64,000 nucleotides of DNA from Smittia aterrima (Eukaryota; Arthropoda; Insecta; Diptera; Chironomidae): assembly GCA_033063855.1 (NCBI GenBank), contig CP093829.1, positions 7,016,243 to 7,080,242 of the forward strand. Reading direction: 5' to 3'. This document shows, piece after piece, positions 10,128 through 19,953 of the stretch (position 1 is the first letter of the stretch; each line of letters opens with the position of its first letter). Made by a program: the position numbers and the translations under genes. Below the pieces are notes generated by a model. The model searched no databases. It worked only from the letters and a program-made list of their open reading frames with translations, and was not told where the DNA came from.

Positions 10128-12959
10128 GATTCTCGACGTTTATGTTTTCTTTCGAACGAACATTAAACAAAGTTCAAAGTCTTAGCAAGTAGGAGTAAAC
10201 AACAAAATAGCTGTAACGATTGCAAATCTCTGATTTTTTAAATGTCGAATCTCACTCATTACACAACCATACAGGATTCTCTCTTTTAATGTATTAAGTT
10301 TAGAAATCCCGACGATCAAAGCAACAAATTTTTTTCTTTTCGGATTTCCTCAGAGGAATCCCTTTGAAGTATCGGCCAACAATTTTGCTTGACCGAAGCA
10401 AGTCACAAAGATTTTTCCATTCAGATATTAAAATTTAAATCTTTTTTTCTGAACTCGAGTAAATACGATTAACGGCAAGTACAATGAGATAAACAGAGTA
10501 GAAACAATAGCTAAGCAGCCGCATACATCACAATTTGAATTTCTCTTTTTTTTTCTTTCGCAAAGAAGAACTCGAATACAAATTCATAAAATTAGCTTTG
10601 TTAGAAATGAAATGAAAACTGTTTAAGATGTAAGAAAGAAGAAAAGCCAAAAAAAGAAGAAAATCTCTAATAGATTCGATGTTGAAGTTTCTAGTCAGAG
10701 TCATTGACACAAACAAACACAAAAAAAAAAACACTTTCGTTAGGATTCTTGCTCACCAAATATTATTGGACTAGAGACAACGAGCGTTCCATGAGATCAA
10801 AGTAGATACGTAATCAAGTTTTTGATTGCTGTAAGTTAACAGAATGAAATAACTTTTTTCATTTGAATTAAATTCCAATCATCCAAATCATTGTTTTCCT
10901 CATTACAAAATCATTTAAGGAATGAAAAAAATCTCTAATCAGTGTGCATCACAGCCATAAGCCATTGGATTCGCAAACGTTTCTCGACATTGATATTAAA
11001 TTATGGTCTTCTAAAACACTTGTGATGTTGTTTTATAAATGTTTAGATAGATCTTCTTTTCCTTCCCATGACAAAGAGAAGCTACATTGCATTGCGAAAA
11101 AATGTCAATTTTCAATGAAAAATAAATGAAACAGAGAAAGAAACAGAAATCAACTTCTTCTAGAGATTAGTGAACGTTTTTCGTGGTGAAAAAAGAAGAA
11201 ATATTAAGGAATACCAAATAGCAAATGGAGCTAATCCATTATTTTTTTCAAATTTCCATAAATTTAAGGATAAATTAAGATTAAGTGGAGTGCTGACGAA
11301 GACACGGGGAGACGAAACCTTCCGAGAGTTTGACGCCAACGCGATTCAGAAAGCACAAAACTGTAACTCCTCCCTTGAAACCAATGTTACATGAAGCTCA
11401 AAAAAACAAAGGACGGAGCTCATTTTCGGAGCTGACCGTTTCGCAATTATGTTTGTGTGGAAATGTGGAAATCTGCCCTTTCAAAAAAAGAAATTTGAGA
11501 AAATTTATATCAGCCAAAGTTTGAACTTAAGCTTTAGTGTAGTTAAGCATTTTTTACCTTTGAATTTTATTTTAGATTCGACGAAACTGAGTTTCGAGTC
11601 CTTTTAATTTACTTCATCCCCTGTCAATCGATTCCTCATTCCTCTATCTCTCTCTCTCCCGTTATTTGAAGAATTTTCAAAAAGGGCCAATAAAGATTTT
11701 TACGATTGTAAAACCTTTCAAGTAGTAAAGGCAGTTAAGCCTTATTCAGTGATATCGATAAGATGAAGAAAAGAAAGTTTACTCTGTGAACTTCGTAGTG
11801 AACTCATAGTTTTAAATTAAGGAAGATCAAACGTTAAGCGAAACAAAAATTTAAATCTCGAAATCGATTATTTCTCATCTGACACACACTCAAAGATTAA
11901 GAAGAAGAAGAAGAAGAGTCTTCAGCATAAATCTGCTGCTTTAAAAGAATATTTTTTCATAAACCCTTCGGACCTTTTAGAATCTCGAACAAAAAAAGCG
12001 AAAATTTCCGATTTCTTTTCTTCGGCTCATCAAATTCATTCAAACAGAATCAATGAAGCTTAATTTTCATTGCCAATCTTCGGTGTGAAACTTTTGATAA
12101 TCTGTTCTATATCGAGCAACATAAAATACTCATTGAGAGCTCTCTTCAAGTTTTCTTCATAATAAATCTGTAAATATGATGCAAACACAAACAGTAAGAA
12201 ATAAAAGCACAAAGTTACAATTTCACTTCTCTGATTTTTACTCTCCACAGCTTTGAAAATGTTATTCCGTTCATCGAGAGAGACCTTCAAAAATGAAGTT
12301 GATGTAGGTCTTGCTGGGCGATTTCCACGCTTTCTGCTTTCATCATTTGATAAGATCTCTTCCCATTGAATTGGGTCGACTTCTAAAATGATTTTGAAAC
12401 ATTTGAAATGGAATTCTCAAGGATTTCTTTAATTGACGATGGATTGAAGTGAATCTCGTGAAAACCAGAAGAAATAAAATTAATTAATAAATTCAAATCT
12501 CCCTCACATTTTGTTTCTCACCTCAAAAATTTTGTGCAAGCAACCCCTCAGTCCTAGCTTGTTGCCCCCGACATCATTCGCTTTTCACAAAAACTAAAAT
12601 TTTAATCAAAAAGGTAAGTTTTGTGCAATCTCGGTCGCTCTAATGCTTTCGACGACACTAAACTGTACATTAAAAATTGGGATTGCATAGAGAAAAGTTC
12701 TTGAAAGTCGCGAATCGAGGTTTGTTCATTGTGAACAAATATTTTTTGTTTTTGCTTGTGTTGGTGTAAAGTTTTTCCCTTCTCGCTCGAAACGAATCTA
12801 AAATTCAATTTCATTATTATTCAGTGTAACTTTCTGCAATCGCAAGTTTATATCGGAACGGACGGAAGCTGAAGGCTCTCCGTGTAATATTGTGAACTCT
12901 CGAATGATTTCTATGAATGGTTTAATTGTCTATTTTCTCTTCCAAGGAATTCGGGAAAA
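10128..12959. other. Rbfox 3' UTR and intergenic region before dco
   Basis: No supported coding sequence. The 5' part is presumably the Rbfox 3' UTR; its end is not clear because several AATAAA-like signals exist (for example near 11121 and 11687). The last few hundred bases should hold the dco promoter and 5' UTR; CTTCCAAG just before 12949 could be the acceptor of a 5' UTR intron. Open frames here are short and family-less. Confidence 0.55.
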
Positions 12960-14167
12960 ATGGAGTTGCGAGTTGGAAATCGATATCGCCTGGGAAGAAA
13001 AATAGGATCAGGCTCGTTCGGTGATATCTATTTGGGGACAAACATCTCAACCGGAGAGGAAGTGGCTATCAAGCTAGAATGCATCAAGACCAAACATCCC
13101 CAGCTTCATATCGAGAGCAAATTCTACAAAATGACTCAGGGTGGAATCGGAATTCCAACAATAAAATGGTGTGGCTCAGAAGGTTCGTAGACCATCTTTG
13201 TTGAAACAACCCATCACCCTGACTCCCTATATTTTATTTGTTTGTTATGAATGTGAAAGTAACGTTTGTTTTATACATTAATGATTCAGGTGATTACAAT
13301 GTCATGGTAATGGAGCTGTTAGGACCTTCACTCGAGGATCTCTTCAACTTCTGCTCACGTCGCTTTTCATTGAAAACAGTCTTGCTGTTGGCTGACCAGA
13401 TGATTTCACGAATCGACTATATTCATTCTCGTAATTTCATTCATCGTGACATCAAACCCGACAATTTCTTGATGGGCCTTGGCAAGAAGGGGAACTTGGT
13501 GTACATCATTGATTTTGGACTCGCAAAGAAATACAAGGATGCAAAGTCCTGTATGCATATACCGTATAGAGAGAACAAGAACCTAACAGGAACGGCTCGC
13601 TACGCTTCAATCAATACACATCTCGGTATTGAACAATCACGACGCGATGACTTAGAATCGTTAGGCTATGTGCTGATGTACTTCAATCTCGGAACACTGC
13701 CTTGGCAGGGTCTCAAAGCAGCCAACAAGCGTCAAAAGTATGAGAGAATTTCAGAAAAGAAGCTTTCGACGCCGATCGAAGTGTTGTGCAAGGACTTCCC
13801 AGCTGAATTTCCTACCTACCTAACATACTGCCGACAGCTCGACTTCATACAACGTCCCGACTATTCATATTTGCGTAAACTCTTTCGTACACTGTTCCAT
13901 AGTCAAGGCTTTACATACGACTATGTATTCGACTGGAATATGCTGAAGTTTGGTGGTCCTCGCAGCAGCAACAACAATCAGCAAGAGCAGCAAGAGACGG
14001 CGGCAGCCGAAGGCTCAAACCGACGAAACAACCTCCAATTGGTTCCACATAATGCCAACGATGAACCGATGGCATCTAATTCGCGCAACCAATATGACAA
14101 CAATGAGAGGCGATCTTCGGTCAGAATTCGTGGCCAAAATTTAGAAACGAGGAACATGAGTAAATAA
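12960..14167 (+). CDS. dco: Casein kinase 1 delta/epsilon (discs overgrown/doubletime)
   Basis: Ser/Thr kinase acting in the circadian clock (PERIOD phosphorylation), Hippo, Wnt and Hedgehog signalling. Exons 12960-13182 and 13290-14167; 366 residues. Visible: Gly-rich loop IGSGSFGDIYLG, catalytic Lys in EVAIKLE, HRDIKPDNFLMG catalytic loop, DFGLAKK, and the CK1 signature segment NLTGTARYASINTHLG, so the enzyme should be active. The first 170 residues are close to fly dco. The kinase C-lobe and tail are more diverged: KDAKSCMHIPY instead of the usual RDARxxxHIPY, and a C-terminal tail of about 70 residues rich in Asn/Gln/Arg, shorter than in fly dco (440 aa) or human CK1 delta (415 aa). The intron donor (AAG|GTTCGT) is non-consensus beyond GT. 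Could be the sole dco orthologue or a fast-evolving paralogue; the sequence alone cannot say. Confidence 0.92.
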
Positions 14168-15259
14168 TGACGATGATGATGTTGAGATGATAAGCGCGAT
14201 AAAGCGAGCAAGCGAGAAAGATGAATCAACGGATGATCTTAAAGGATAAGCAACATTTAAGCGAAGGAGAAGAGTAAAAAATATAAATATAAGGTAAACG
14301 ATACATACTTAAGAAAATTAACATAAACGTTAGGTAAAATGATTTAAAATAATAATAATAGCCGATTATTATTATTATTCACCTTGCTGTCAACAACCGA
14401 TGCGAAAACAACCTGAAGTTTTCCAAGATAATATTTAAATTGCGATTGGAGAAATCATTTGGATTTTCACCTCTCATTCATTCATGCAAAGAGCAGCGTT
14501 GGATTTATAAAAAGGACTTTGTAATATTAGGAACAACTTTCTTGAACGGTGTTTCTTTGTCTTGTTTTGCGAAATTCTGCATCATTAGAAATCGACTTGT
14601 AGGATTTTTTTTATTTGACAAAGTTTACATTTGAGTTAGGGCTTTGCTACAAATCGGTCGATGATTTTCCCAGTTTATCGACGAGAGTTATATTTCTTAC
14701 AAAGGAACCGAGTCTTGAGTTAGTTGTTAAAACGCCTTTTTTCTAACCGCGAACTATCAAATACAAATCATGTAAAAACAAAGAGTTCGATTTTTTAAAG
14801 TTGATCGGCTAGCTTTGAAAGAAATAAAACGACCGAAAAAATCTTTAGGTTTCCTTTCCTTTTTAAATCGTCGGCGAGATGAGTTGTGACAAAACAAATA
14901 AAATCATTGAAACGCTCAGCTTAGCTAGGCTTTTTAAAAAAGAGGAATAAGTGTACCGAATAATTCATTTTTTGTCATACATAAGATTGAGTTTTACTCC
15001 CAATTTTGAATAAAAAATCTTTTAAATTTTATAAAATGTAAGTCGAAGTAAAGTTTTGGTTGACTTAATATTTCAGGTGAACTTGATTTGCTTTCTTGAA
15101 CTTGAGGATAAGAAAAATTTCGTCTTATTTTTGTCGATTTAAACATTTTCAACAGTGCTTTGAGTTTCAAGTCGAGGGGGTACGAAAAATAACCCAAAAC
15201 AAAATTATTTTACGATTCAACTCCGAAGAACATTTTTTTCACAAAAAAATTGAATAGAG
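14168..15259. other. dco 3' UTR and intergenic region
   Basis: Holds an AAT-repeat hairpin (14348-14379) and AATAAA signals near 14824 and 14897 that could end dco. No coding sequence supported. The last bases before 15260 are the PDCD5 5' UTR/promoter. Confidence 0.6.
14348..14379 (+). repeat. (AAT)n/(ATT)n inverted repeat in dco 3' UTR
   Basis: Four AAT units, a five-base spacer AGCCG, then five ATT units. As RNA this folds into an A-U hairpin of about 12 bp. A trinucleotide microsatellite origin is the simplest explanation. Confidence 0.8.
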
Positions 15260-15773
15260 ATGGACGATCCGGAAATGGAAGCGATTCGTGGTGCAAGGAT
15301 GAAGCAAATGCAACAGCAGCAATTCGTAAGATTTAATTGCATTCTTAGTTATTGATTTATTTGACAAATTGTGATTTATTATCTTCAAAGGATCCCGAAG
15401 CGCAGAACAAAATCGCTGAACAAAAGGAGCAGCAAACTCAAGCAATCAACTCAATGTTAGCTCAAATCTTGGATCAAAACGCTCGCGCTCGATTGAATAC
15501 ATTGAAGATTTCAAAACCCGAAAAGGCTGAGATGGTGAGTTGCTCTCGATGAATCATAGTCGGCAACTGCTCATGAATTTGCATTTTTAGGTCGAGAAAA
15601 TGATTATTCAGATGGCTCAACAAGGAAGACTCGGTGGTAAAATCGATGACGCCCAACTTGTTCAACTCCTGGAGTCGTTAAGTCAACAAATGCCTCGTTC
15701 TACTTCAAAAGTAAATTTTGATCGCAGACGTGCTAACATCGATTCGGATGATGATGATGACTACGGTTGCTAG
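15260..15773 (+). CDS. PDCD5: Programmed cell death protein 5 homologue
   Basis: Small helical nuclear/cytosolic protein linked to apoptosis, TIP60 and the TRiC chaperonin; DNA-binding archaeal relatives exist. Exons 15260-15325, 15391-15534, 15591-15773, all phase 0; 130 residues (human 125). Sequence follows the family: N-terminal MDDPEMEAIRGARMKQMQ with a Gln run, core QILDQNARARLNTLKISKPE, then QMAQQGRLGGKIDD and an acidic C-terminus DSDDDDDYGC. Convergent with TMX3, only 190 bp between stop codons. Confidence 0.93.
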
Positions 15774-15794
15774 TCCACTTAAAAATTGTCTTCG

Positions 15795-15800
15795 TTTATT
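15795..15800 (-). terminator. TMX3 poly(A) signal
   Basis: TTTATT on the plus strand (AATAAA on the minus), about 165 nt downstream of the TMX3 stop codon at 15964 and inside the PDCD5 3' UTR. Confidence 0.6.
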
Positions 15801-15880
15801 CTCTTATTTTGCTTACTCACAAATCATCCATTAACAGTAAATTGCTACACGCGAAATTTTCTTTAACTTTCTAAATTTCA

Positions 15881-15903
15881 AATAAATCATAATTTTAAAT
15901 AAA
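15881..15903 (+). terminator. PDCD5 poly(A) signals
   Basis: AATAAA at 15881-15886 and 15898-15903, 108-125 nt after the PDCD5 stop. They lie beyond the TMX3 poly(A) signal on the other strand, so the two 3' UTRs overlap. Confidence 0.7.
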
Positions 15904-15963
15904 AATCACAATCAAAATATTTGGAAAACGCTGATGAAGACACAGAATAAGTTCAATCACTGA

Positions 15964-17595
15964 TTACTCCTTCTTCTCGTGATCCTCGTCGTCTTCAGGA
16001 TCAGCGTCGAGAATGTCAGCGCAGAATATTGAGTAGCAGATCAAGGAGAGGAATCCTAGTGGAAGACCAAAGATTACACAAGTCAGCACCTGAAAAACGA
16101 AACTGATGAGAAATTTGTCTTTATGAGAAAATCGATTGAATGTCTTACCGGATTTCCTTTCCACATGTCACGCAATAGTCGTTTCAATTCAAACCATGCG
16201 CGATAGGTTCGAACAGTCAAATGATCTCCTCCGAGCGTTGGAGCTGATTGATTAAAGACACTTTCCAAGAAGATTTCAACGGCTTGCGGAGTCATTTCGA
16301 GAGCATCGTCATCAGGAATGTGATGTTCGTTTGTTGTTGAGTTGATGACCAGAAGATGAGGAGTATTCAGAGTATCCATTGCGATTGAGTGTGACAGATC
16401 AGGATTCCCGATCCATCCAAATTGGAAATTGTCGTGGTATTTCGAGCGTTTCGTTCTGATAATCTGTTCGATCATGTCTCTGAACTCAAGTTCATGAGTT
16501 ACCAGTTCGTTGAGTTTATTCTCTTCGACGACAGCCAGAACTAAATATTTCTTCGTTTGCTTTAATTGATAGATATTTTCTCGCGTGATTTTAGGGAATG
16601 TCAGGAAACGTTCTCGACTTATCCATGAATGTAATGAATCATTGAGTTGAGTTGGCTCCAAAATGTCATGACTATCAGACAACGGATAAGTGTAGTGAGT
16701 GTTCTCTTTATAAACCAAAATTATTGGAGTCGCATCGATGAAGAAATGTTTGCTAGCCACCTCCAAGCTCGTTGCATAGAAATAACCATGAGCTTGATTA
16801 TTCTCTGATGCGATGTAGTAACTGTTCCACAAGTTACCGGCTTGCTTTCCAACGTAGATAAAGAAAATTGGATTGTTCGTCTTGAGAATTTCAAAGCTTT
16901 CTGGTCGAGTTACTTGTTGAACCTGAAAACGATTGAATAATTAATTCAGTAATTTATTTCTGAAGAGGGAAACTCACTGGTGGTCCAGACATTCGAATTA
17001 CAAAATGAACGAGTTCATCCTTTGTCCTTTCGCCATTGTACACAAATTCGTTATTTCCGCGAATACTAAAAAAGAATTTTTCTTGATTAAAAACTTCGAA
17101 GTGAATAAAAAGATCTTACAAAACAATTGTTGGATATCCTTGAACTTTGAAAGTCTGACAAACTGATTTGAATCTTGTGCAATCAACTTTTCCTACTCGA
17201 ATGCTGGAATGAAAAAGTTTACATGAAAAGTTTTTAAGTAGCGAACGATGTTCTTACTTCGTGTTGTAGAGTGCTTGAGCAACATGATTCCAGACCGGCT
17301 CGATCTTCTTACAAAAGCCGCAATACGGAGCATAGAAAAGTATAAACCACATCCCTGAATCGACAACGAAGGAAATTATTTTTTAATGAAATCAATTCTT
17401 AAATTTCATGTCTCACCCTCAGATCGAACGTCAAGAAATCGATCGCTCAGCTCTAACACCCTTGAGGCCGAAGCCTCTGAGTCGACTGTCATGACTGCAA
17501 CTGAAATCGATAAAATGAGCACACACAAATCAAACAAAACAAGTTTTCCATTCACCTAATAAAAATGAGATCAAAAGTTTTCCGAACAATTCCAT
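15964..17595 (-). CDS. TMX3: Thioredoxin-related transmembrane protein 3 (PDI family)
   Basis: ER-membrane protein disulfide isomerase. Exons (minus order): 17556-17595, 17417-17500, 17258-17354, 17120-17203, 16978-17065, 16149-16922, 15964-16089; phases agree, 430 residues (human 454). Signal peptide MELFGKLLISFLLVAVM; thioredoxin domain with active site CGFC (C53, C56) inside FYAPYCGFCKK; cis-Pro region QGYPTIVF; then two redox-inactive thioredoxin-like domains; a single membrane helix near the end (CVIFGLPLGFLSLICYSIF, matching the human TMX3 helix closely) and an acidic/lysine cytosolic tail ending HEKKE. The active site differs from the usual CGHC (see findings). The Lys residues at the end do not make an exact KKxx retrieval motif. 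Introns are 54-62 nt. Confidence 0.92.
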
Positions 17596-18072
17596 TTTTC
17601 CTTTGTCGATTGCGTATTGTACTCAATTTCACGAAACTAAATTCGATTTTTAAATTACTGAACTGTCAGCATCTCCAGTTTTTGCTTAGCTTTTAATTCA
17701 ATAAGCGACAGCAACAAAAAGAAAAACAATTTTCTTCTTTAAAGTGACGACTTTTCGCAAGTTTTCACACCCTTTCGCCTTTTTAAAAGATTCTGCCGTT
17801 GAGGATATTTGCACAAGAACGTTCTTTTCTCTGTCTCAAATATAAATTTTCTATTATTTATTTCATCTTTTGCCAATAATATTTTTATTTTGAATTTTGT
17901 TGTTTTCAAGCGGATTTGCCATCTAATAAGAATTGAAGTTAAATAAACGACAAAAAGAAAAACTTTGCTATCGTCGACTCATTTCACTCTCTACATTCGA
18001 AAAGGTAACATCGGTCGCATTATTATTTTCTGGAAAACATATTTAAAGTCCTCTTTAGATTTTTAGATAAAG
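17596..18072. other. Intergenic between TMX3 and F-box gene, with repeat copy A
   Basis: Divergent promoters. Contains copy A of a roughly 55-bp direct repeat (17831-17887) whose second copy lies just beyond the F-box-like gene. An AAAAGGTAACA-type donor near 18002 could mark a 5' UTR intron of the F-box gene. Nothing else recognised. Confidence 0.6.
17831..17887 (+). repeat. Direct repeat copy A
   Basis: CTGTCTCAAATATAAATTTT and onward to CATCTTTTGCC then AATAATATTTTT. Matches 19630-19673 plus 19796-19807 with one mismatch in the first 44 bases. Weaker similarity (GAGGATA) continues to the left. Confidence 0.85.
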
Positions 18073-19461
18073 ATGAACAATCAGGAAAGCTCTGTATCAG
18101 TCGGCAAGAAGAAAGTTTCATTGAAGCGCAAATCAACGAAGAAAGCAAAATTTTCAAATGGAAATCCAAACAAGAAAATCATCAAATTATCTGAGCTGAA
18201 AACTAACATGGATCCTTTGGAATATTTCTCACGTTTTCTTGACATTCCCGAAATGATTTTCAATAATTTAGGCGGCAAAGACTTGATAGCGATTTCAGAA
18301 ATTAATCAAAATTATTACAACTTCATCGCATCATCTAAAGTTTTCATGAAGAAAGTTAAAGTTGTTTTTCGTGAAAATCGTGTGCTGCATCCGGAAGATT
18401 CTGTTTTGCTAAAAAACAGTTCGAGATTGTATCAGAGCATTGAAGTCAAGCGATGCATTATTTCACTTTTCAAAGCAAGGGACAGATACTTCATTACTCA
18501 TCCGGAACTTGACTTTTTTCATGATAAGCCTCTCGATTGGAAAAACGTTTCAATGAGAGATATTTATTTTAAGGATAGAATCGATTTATGGAAATTTCTC
18601 TTATCATTTGAATCATCTGTAGAAAGCCTTTCTGTCTTAGTCAATGATATAATGCATTCTCAGTCATTTGAAGATCAGTCTCCAGATTATGAATCTTTCA
18701 AAGCTTTAAAGTTTCCAAATCTGAAAGAATTGAAACTGAATTATCAAGATATCTGGGGCGATTTCAGTGAAACTCTTGCCAGATTTTTGCTAAGCTGTGT
18801 AGCAATCGAAAAACTAGAATTTGTACGTGGTGTTAGTATTTTTCACCAAGGTATTGTAAGAAAAATGCTCGTAAACTTTGATAAATTAACATGTCTGAAG
18901 CTTAAAGTAGCAGGTCATGTTGGTCAAGAAACGTTTGAAGGGGAATCTTGGAGACAATTTCGATTTAAACTAAAGAGTTTGACAATAATTATTGGACAAC
19001 ATCATCGGCGACCCAATTTTCTGAACTTCCTAAAGTCACAAAGCGATTACCTCGAAGTGTTATCAATTGATCCAAGCTTCAACAATGAAACCTTCCGCGT
19101 GATCATGAAAATGCCAAAGCTGAAAAGTTTCTGCATCCACGATTTTCGGAGTTTTTCCGTGAACGAAGTTCCTAATGAAATATCAACCACAATCACTGAT
19201 TTGAGATTAAAGTATTTGGTTGACGCTATCAGTCTAAAATTTTTGTTACATTCAATGCCGAATGTAAAGAAGCTCGAACTCTACTCAATCGATGAAGAAA
19301 AGTTAAAAATGTTGAAATCGATTAATAGAAAGTTTGAAGAATTGAGAGTTTTCAATTTGATAACAGTCGACAAAAAGGAACTGGAAGAAATTGTGACCAA
19401 AAATTGTCATGTCGAAAACTACAACCTTAAATGTCTTTTATTAAGTAGATTAGAAGATTAG
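18073..19461 (+). CDS. F-box/LRR-like protein, intronless
   Basis: 462 residues in one exon from an ATG at 18073. Lys/Ser-rich basic N-terminus (to about residue 40, possibly nuclear), then a segment FLDIPEMIFNNLGGKDLIAI with the spacing of an F-box (LPxEhhxxIhxxLxxxDLhxh), then irregular leucine-rich repeats (for example PNLKELKLNY, MPNVKKLELY). This suggests a substrate receptor of an SCF ubiquitin ligase, but the F-box lacks a clear Leu-Pro start and I cannot name an orthologue. Such F-box/LRR genes expand in lineage-specific ways in insects. No introns, unlike the other long genes here, and it is bracketed by a direct repeat: either a retrocopy or one survivor of a tandem duplication. AATAAA at 19473-19478 follows the stop by 12 bases. 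Confidence 0.75.
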   Translation: MNNQESSVSVGKKKVSLKRKSTKKAKFSNGNPNKKIIKLSELKTNMDPLEYFSRFLDIPEMIFNNLGGKDLIAISEINQNYYNFIASSKVFMKKVKVVFRENRVLHPEDSVLLKNSSRLYQSIEVKRCIISLFKARDRYFITHPELDFFHDKPLDWKNVSMRDIYFKDRIDLWKFLLSFESSVESLSVLVNDIMHSQSFEDQSPDYESFKALKFPNLKELKLNYQDIWGDFSETLARFLLSCVAIEKLEFVRGVSIFHQGIVRKMLVNFDKLTCLKLKVAGHVGQETFEGESWRQFRFKLKSLTIIIGQHHRRPNFLNFLKSQSDYLEVLSIDPSFNNETFRVIMKMPKLKSFCIHDFRSFSVNEVPNEISTTITDLRLKYLVDAISLKFLLHSMPNVKKLELYSIDEEKLKMLKSINRKFEELRVFNLITVDKKELEEIVTKNCHVENYNLKCLLLSRLED

Positions 19462-19953
19462 CAACGCTTTTAAATAAACGAAGTTCTTCATCACAAAAAG
19501 CCCAATTTGATCTGTAAGCGACTTTCCAAAATAAAATGTTCTCTGAGAAAAAAGCTCAATAAACAATTCTAAACCTTTTCATTTACCACTTTCTTCTTGA
19601 ACTTTCAAAACGCCGAGGATAACTGTTTTCTGTCTCAAATATAAATTTTCTATAATTTATTTCATCTTTTGCCTCATTATCTCGTACACGATATACTTTT
19701 GTATTCATAACTCATTTTATGATAATCCAGAAAGGGCTTAATAAATTTAACAAGAAAATATTGCAAAGTAAAACACTTTAGTGCCAATAATATTTTTCTA
19801 ACGAATAACGCTGAAGTAACTTAGAACTCTGAGGAGAAGATAAGAACGGAAAATCAATGAATTTAAATAATTAATGAAAAAGTTGACACTATCAGCGAAG
19901 CTTTTTTGTCCGTAATGTTTAGTGCGATGCTTGAAGTTTGCCTAACAGTTAAC
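19462..19953. other. Intergenic between F-box gene and Past1, with interrupted repeat copy B
   Basis: Contains AATAAA signals for the F-box gene (19473, 19525, 19559 region), repeat copy B, and a TTTATT (minus AATAAA) near 19657 inside the repeat that may serve Past1. No coding sequence. Confidence 0.6.
19630..19807 (+). repeat. Direct repeat copy B, split by a 122-bp insertion
   Basis: 19630-19673 matches copy A up to TGCC; the repeat resumes after a second TGCC (19792-19795) as AATAATATTTTT (19796-19807). The intervening 19674-19791 is absent from copy A, so it looks like an insertion flanked by a 4-bp TGCC duplication. The insert has no open frame and no clear terminal inverted repeats. 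Confidence 0.65.
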
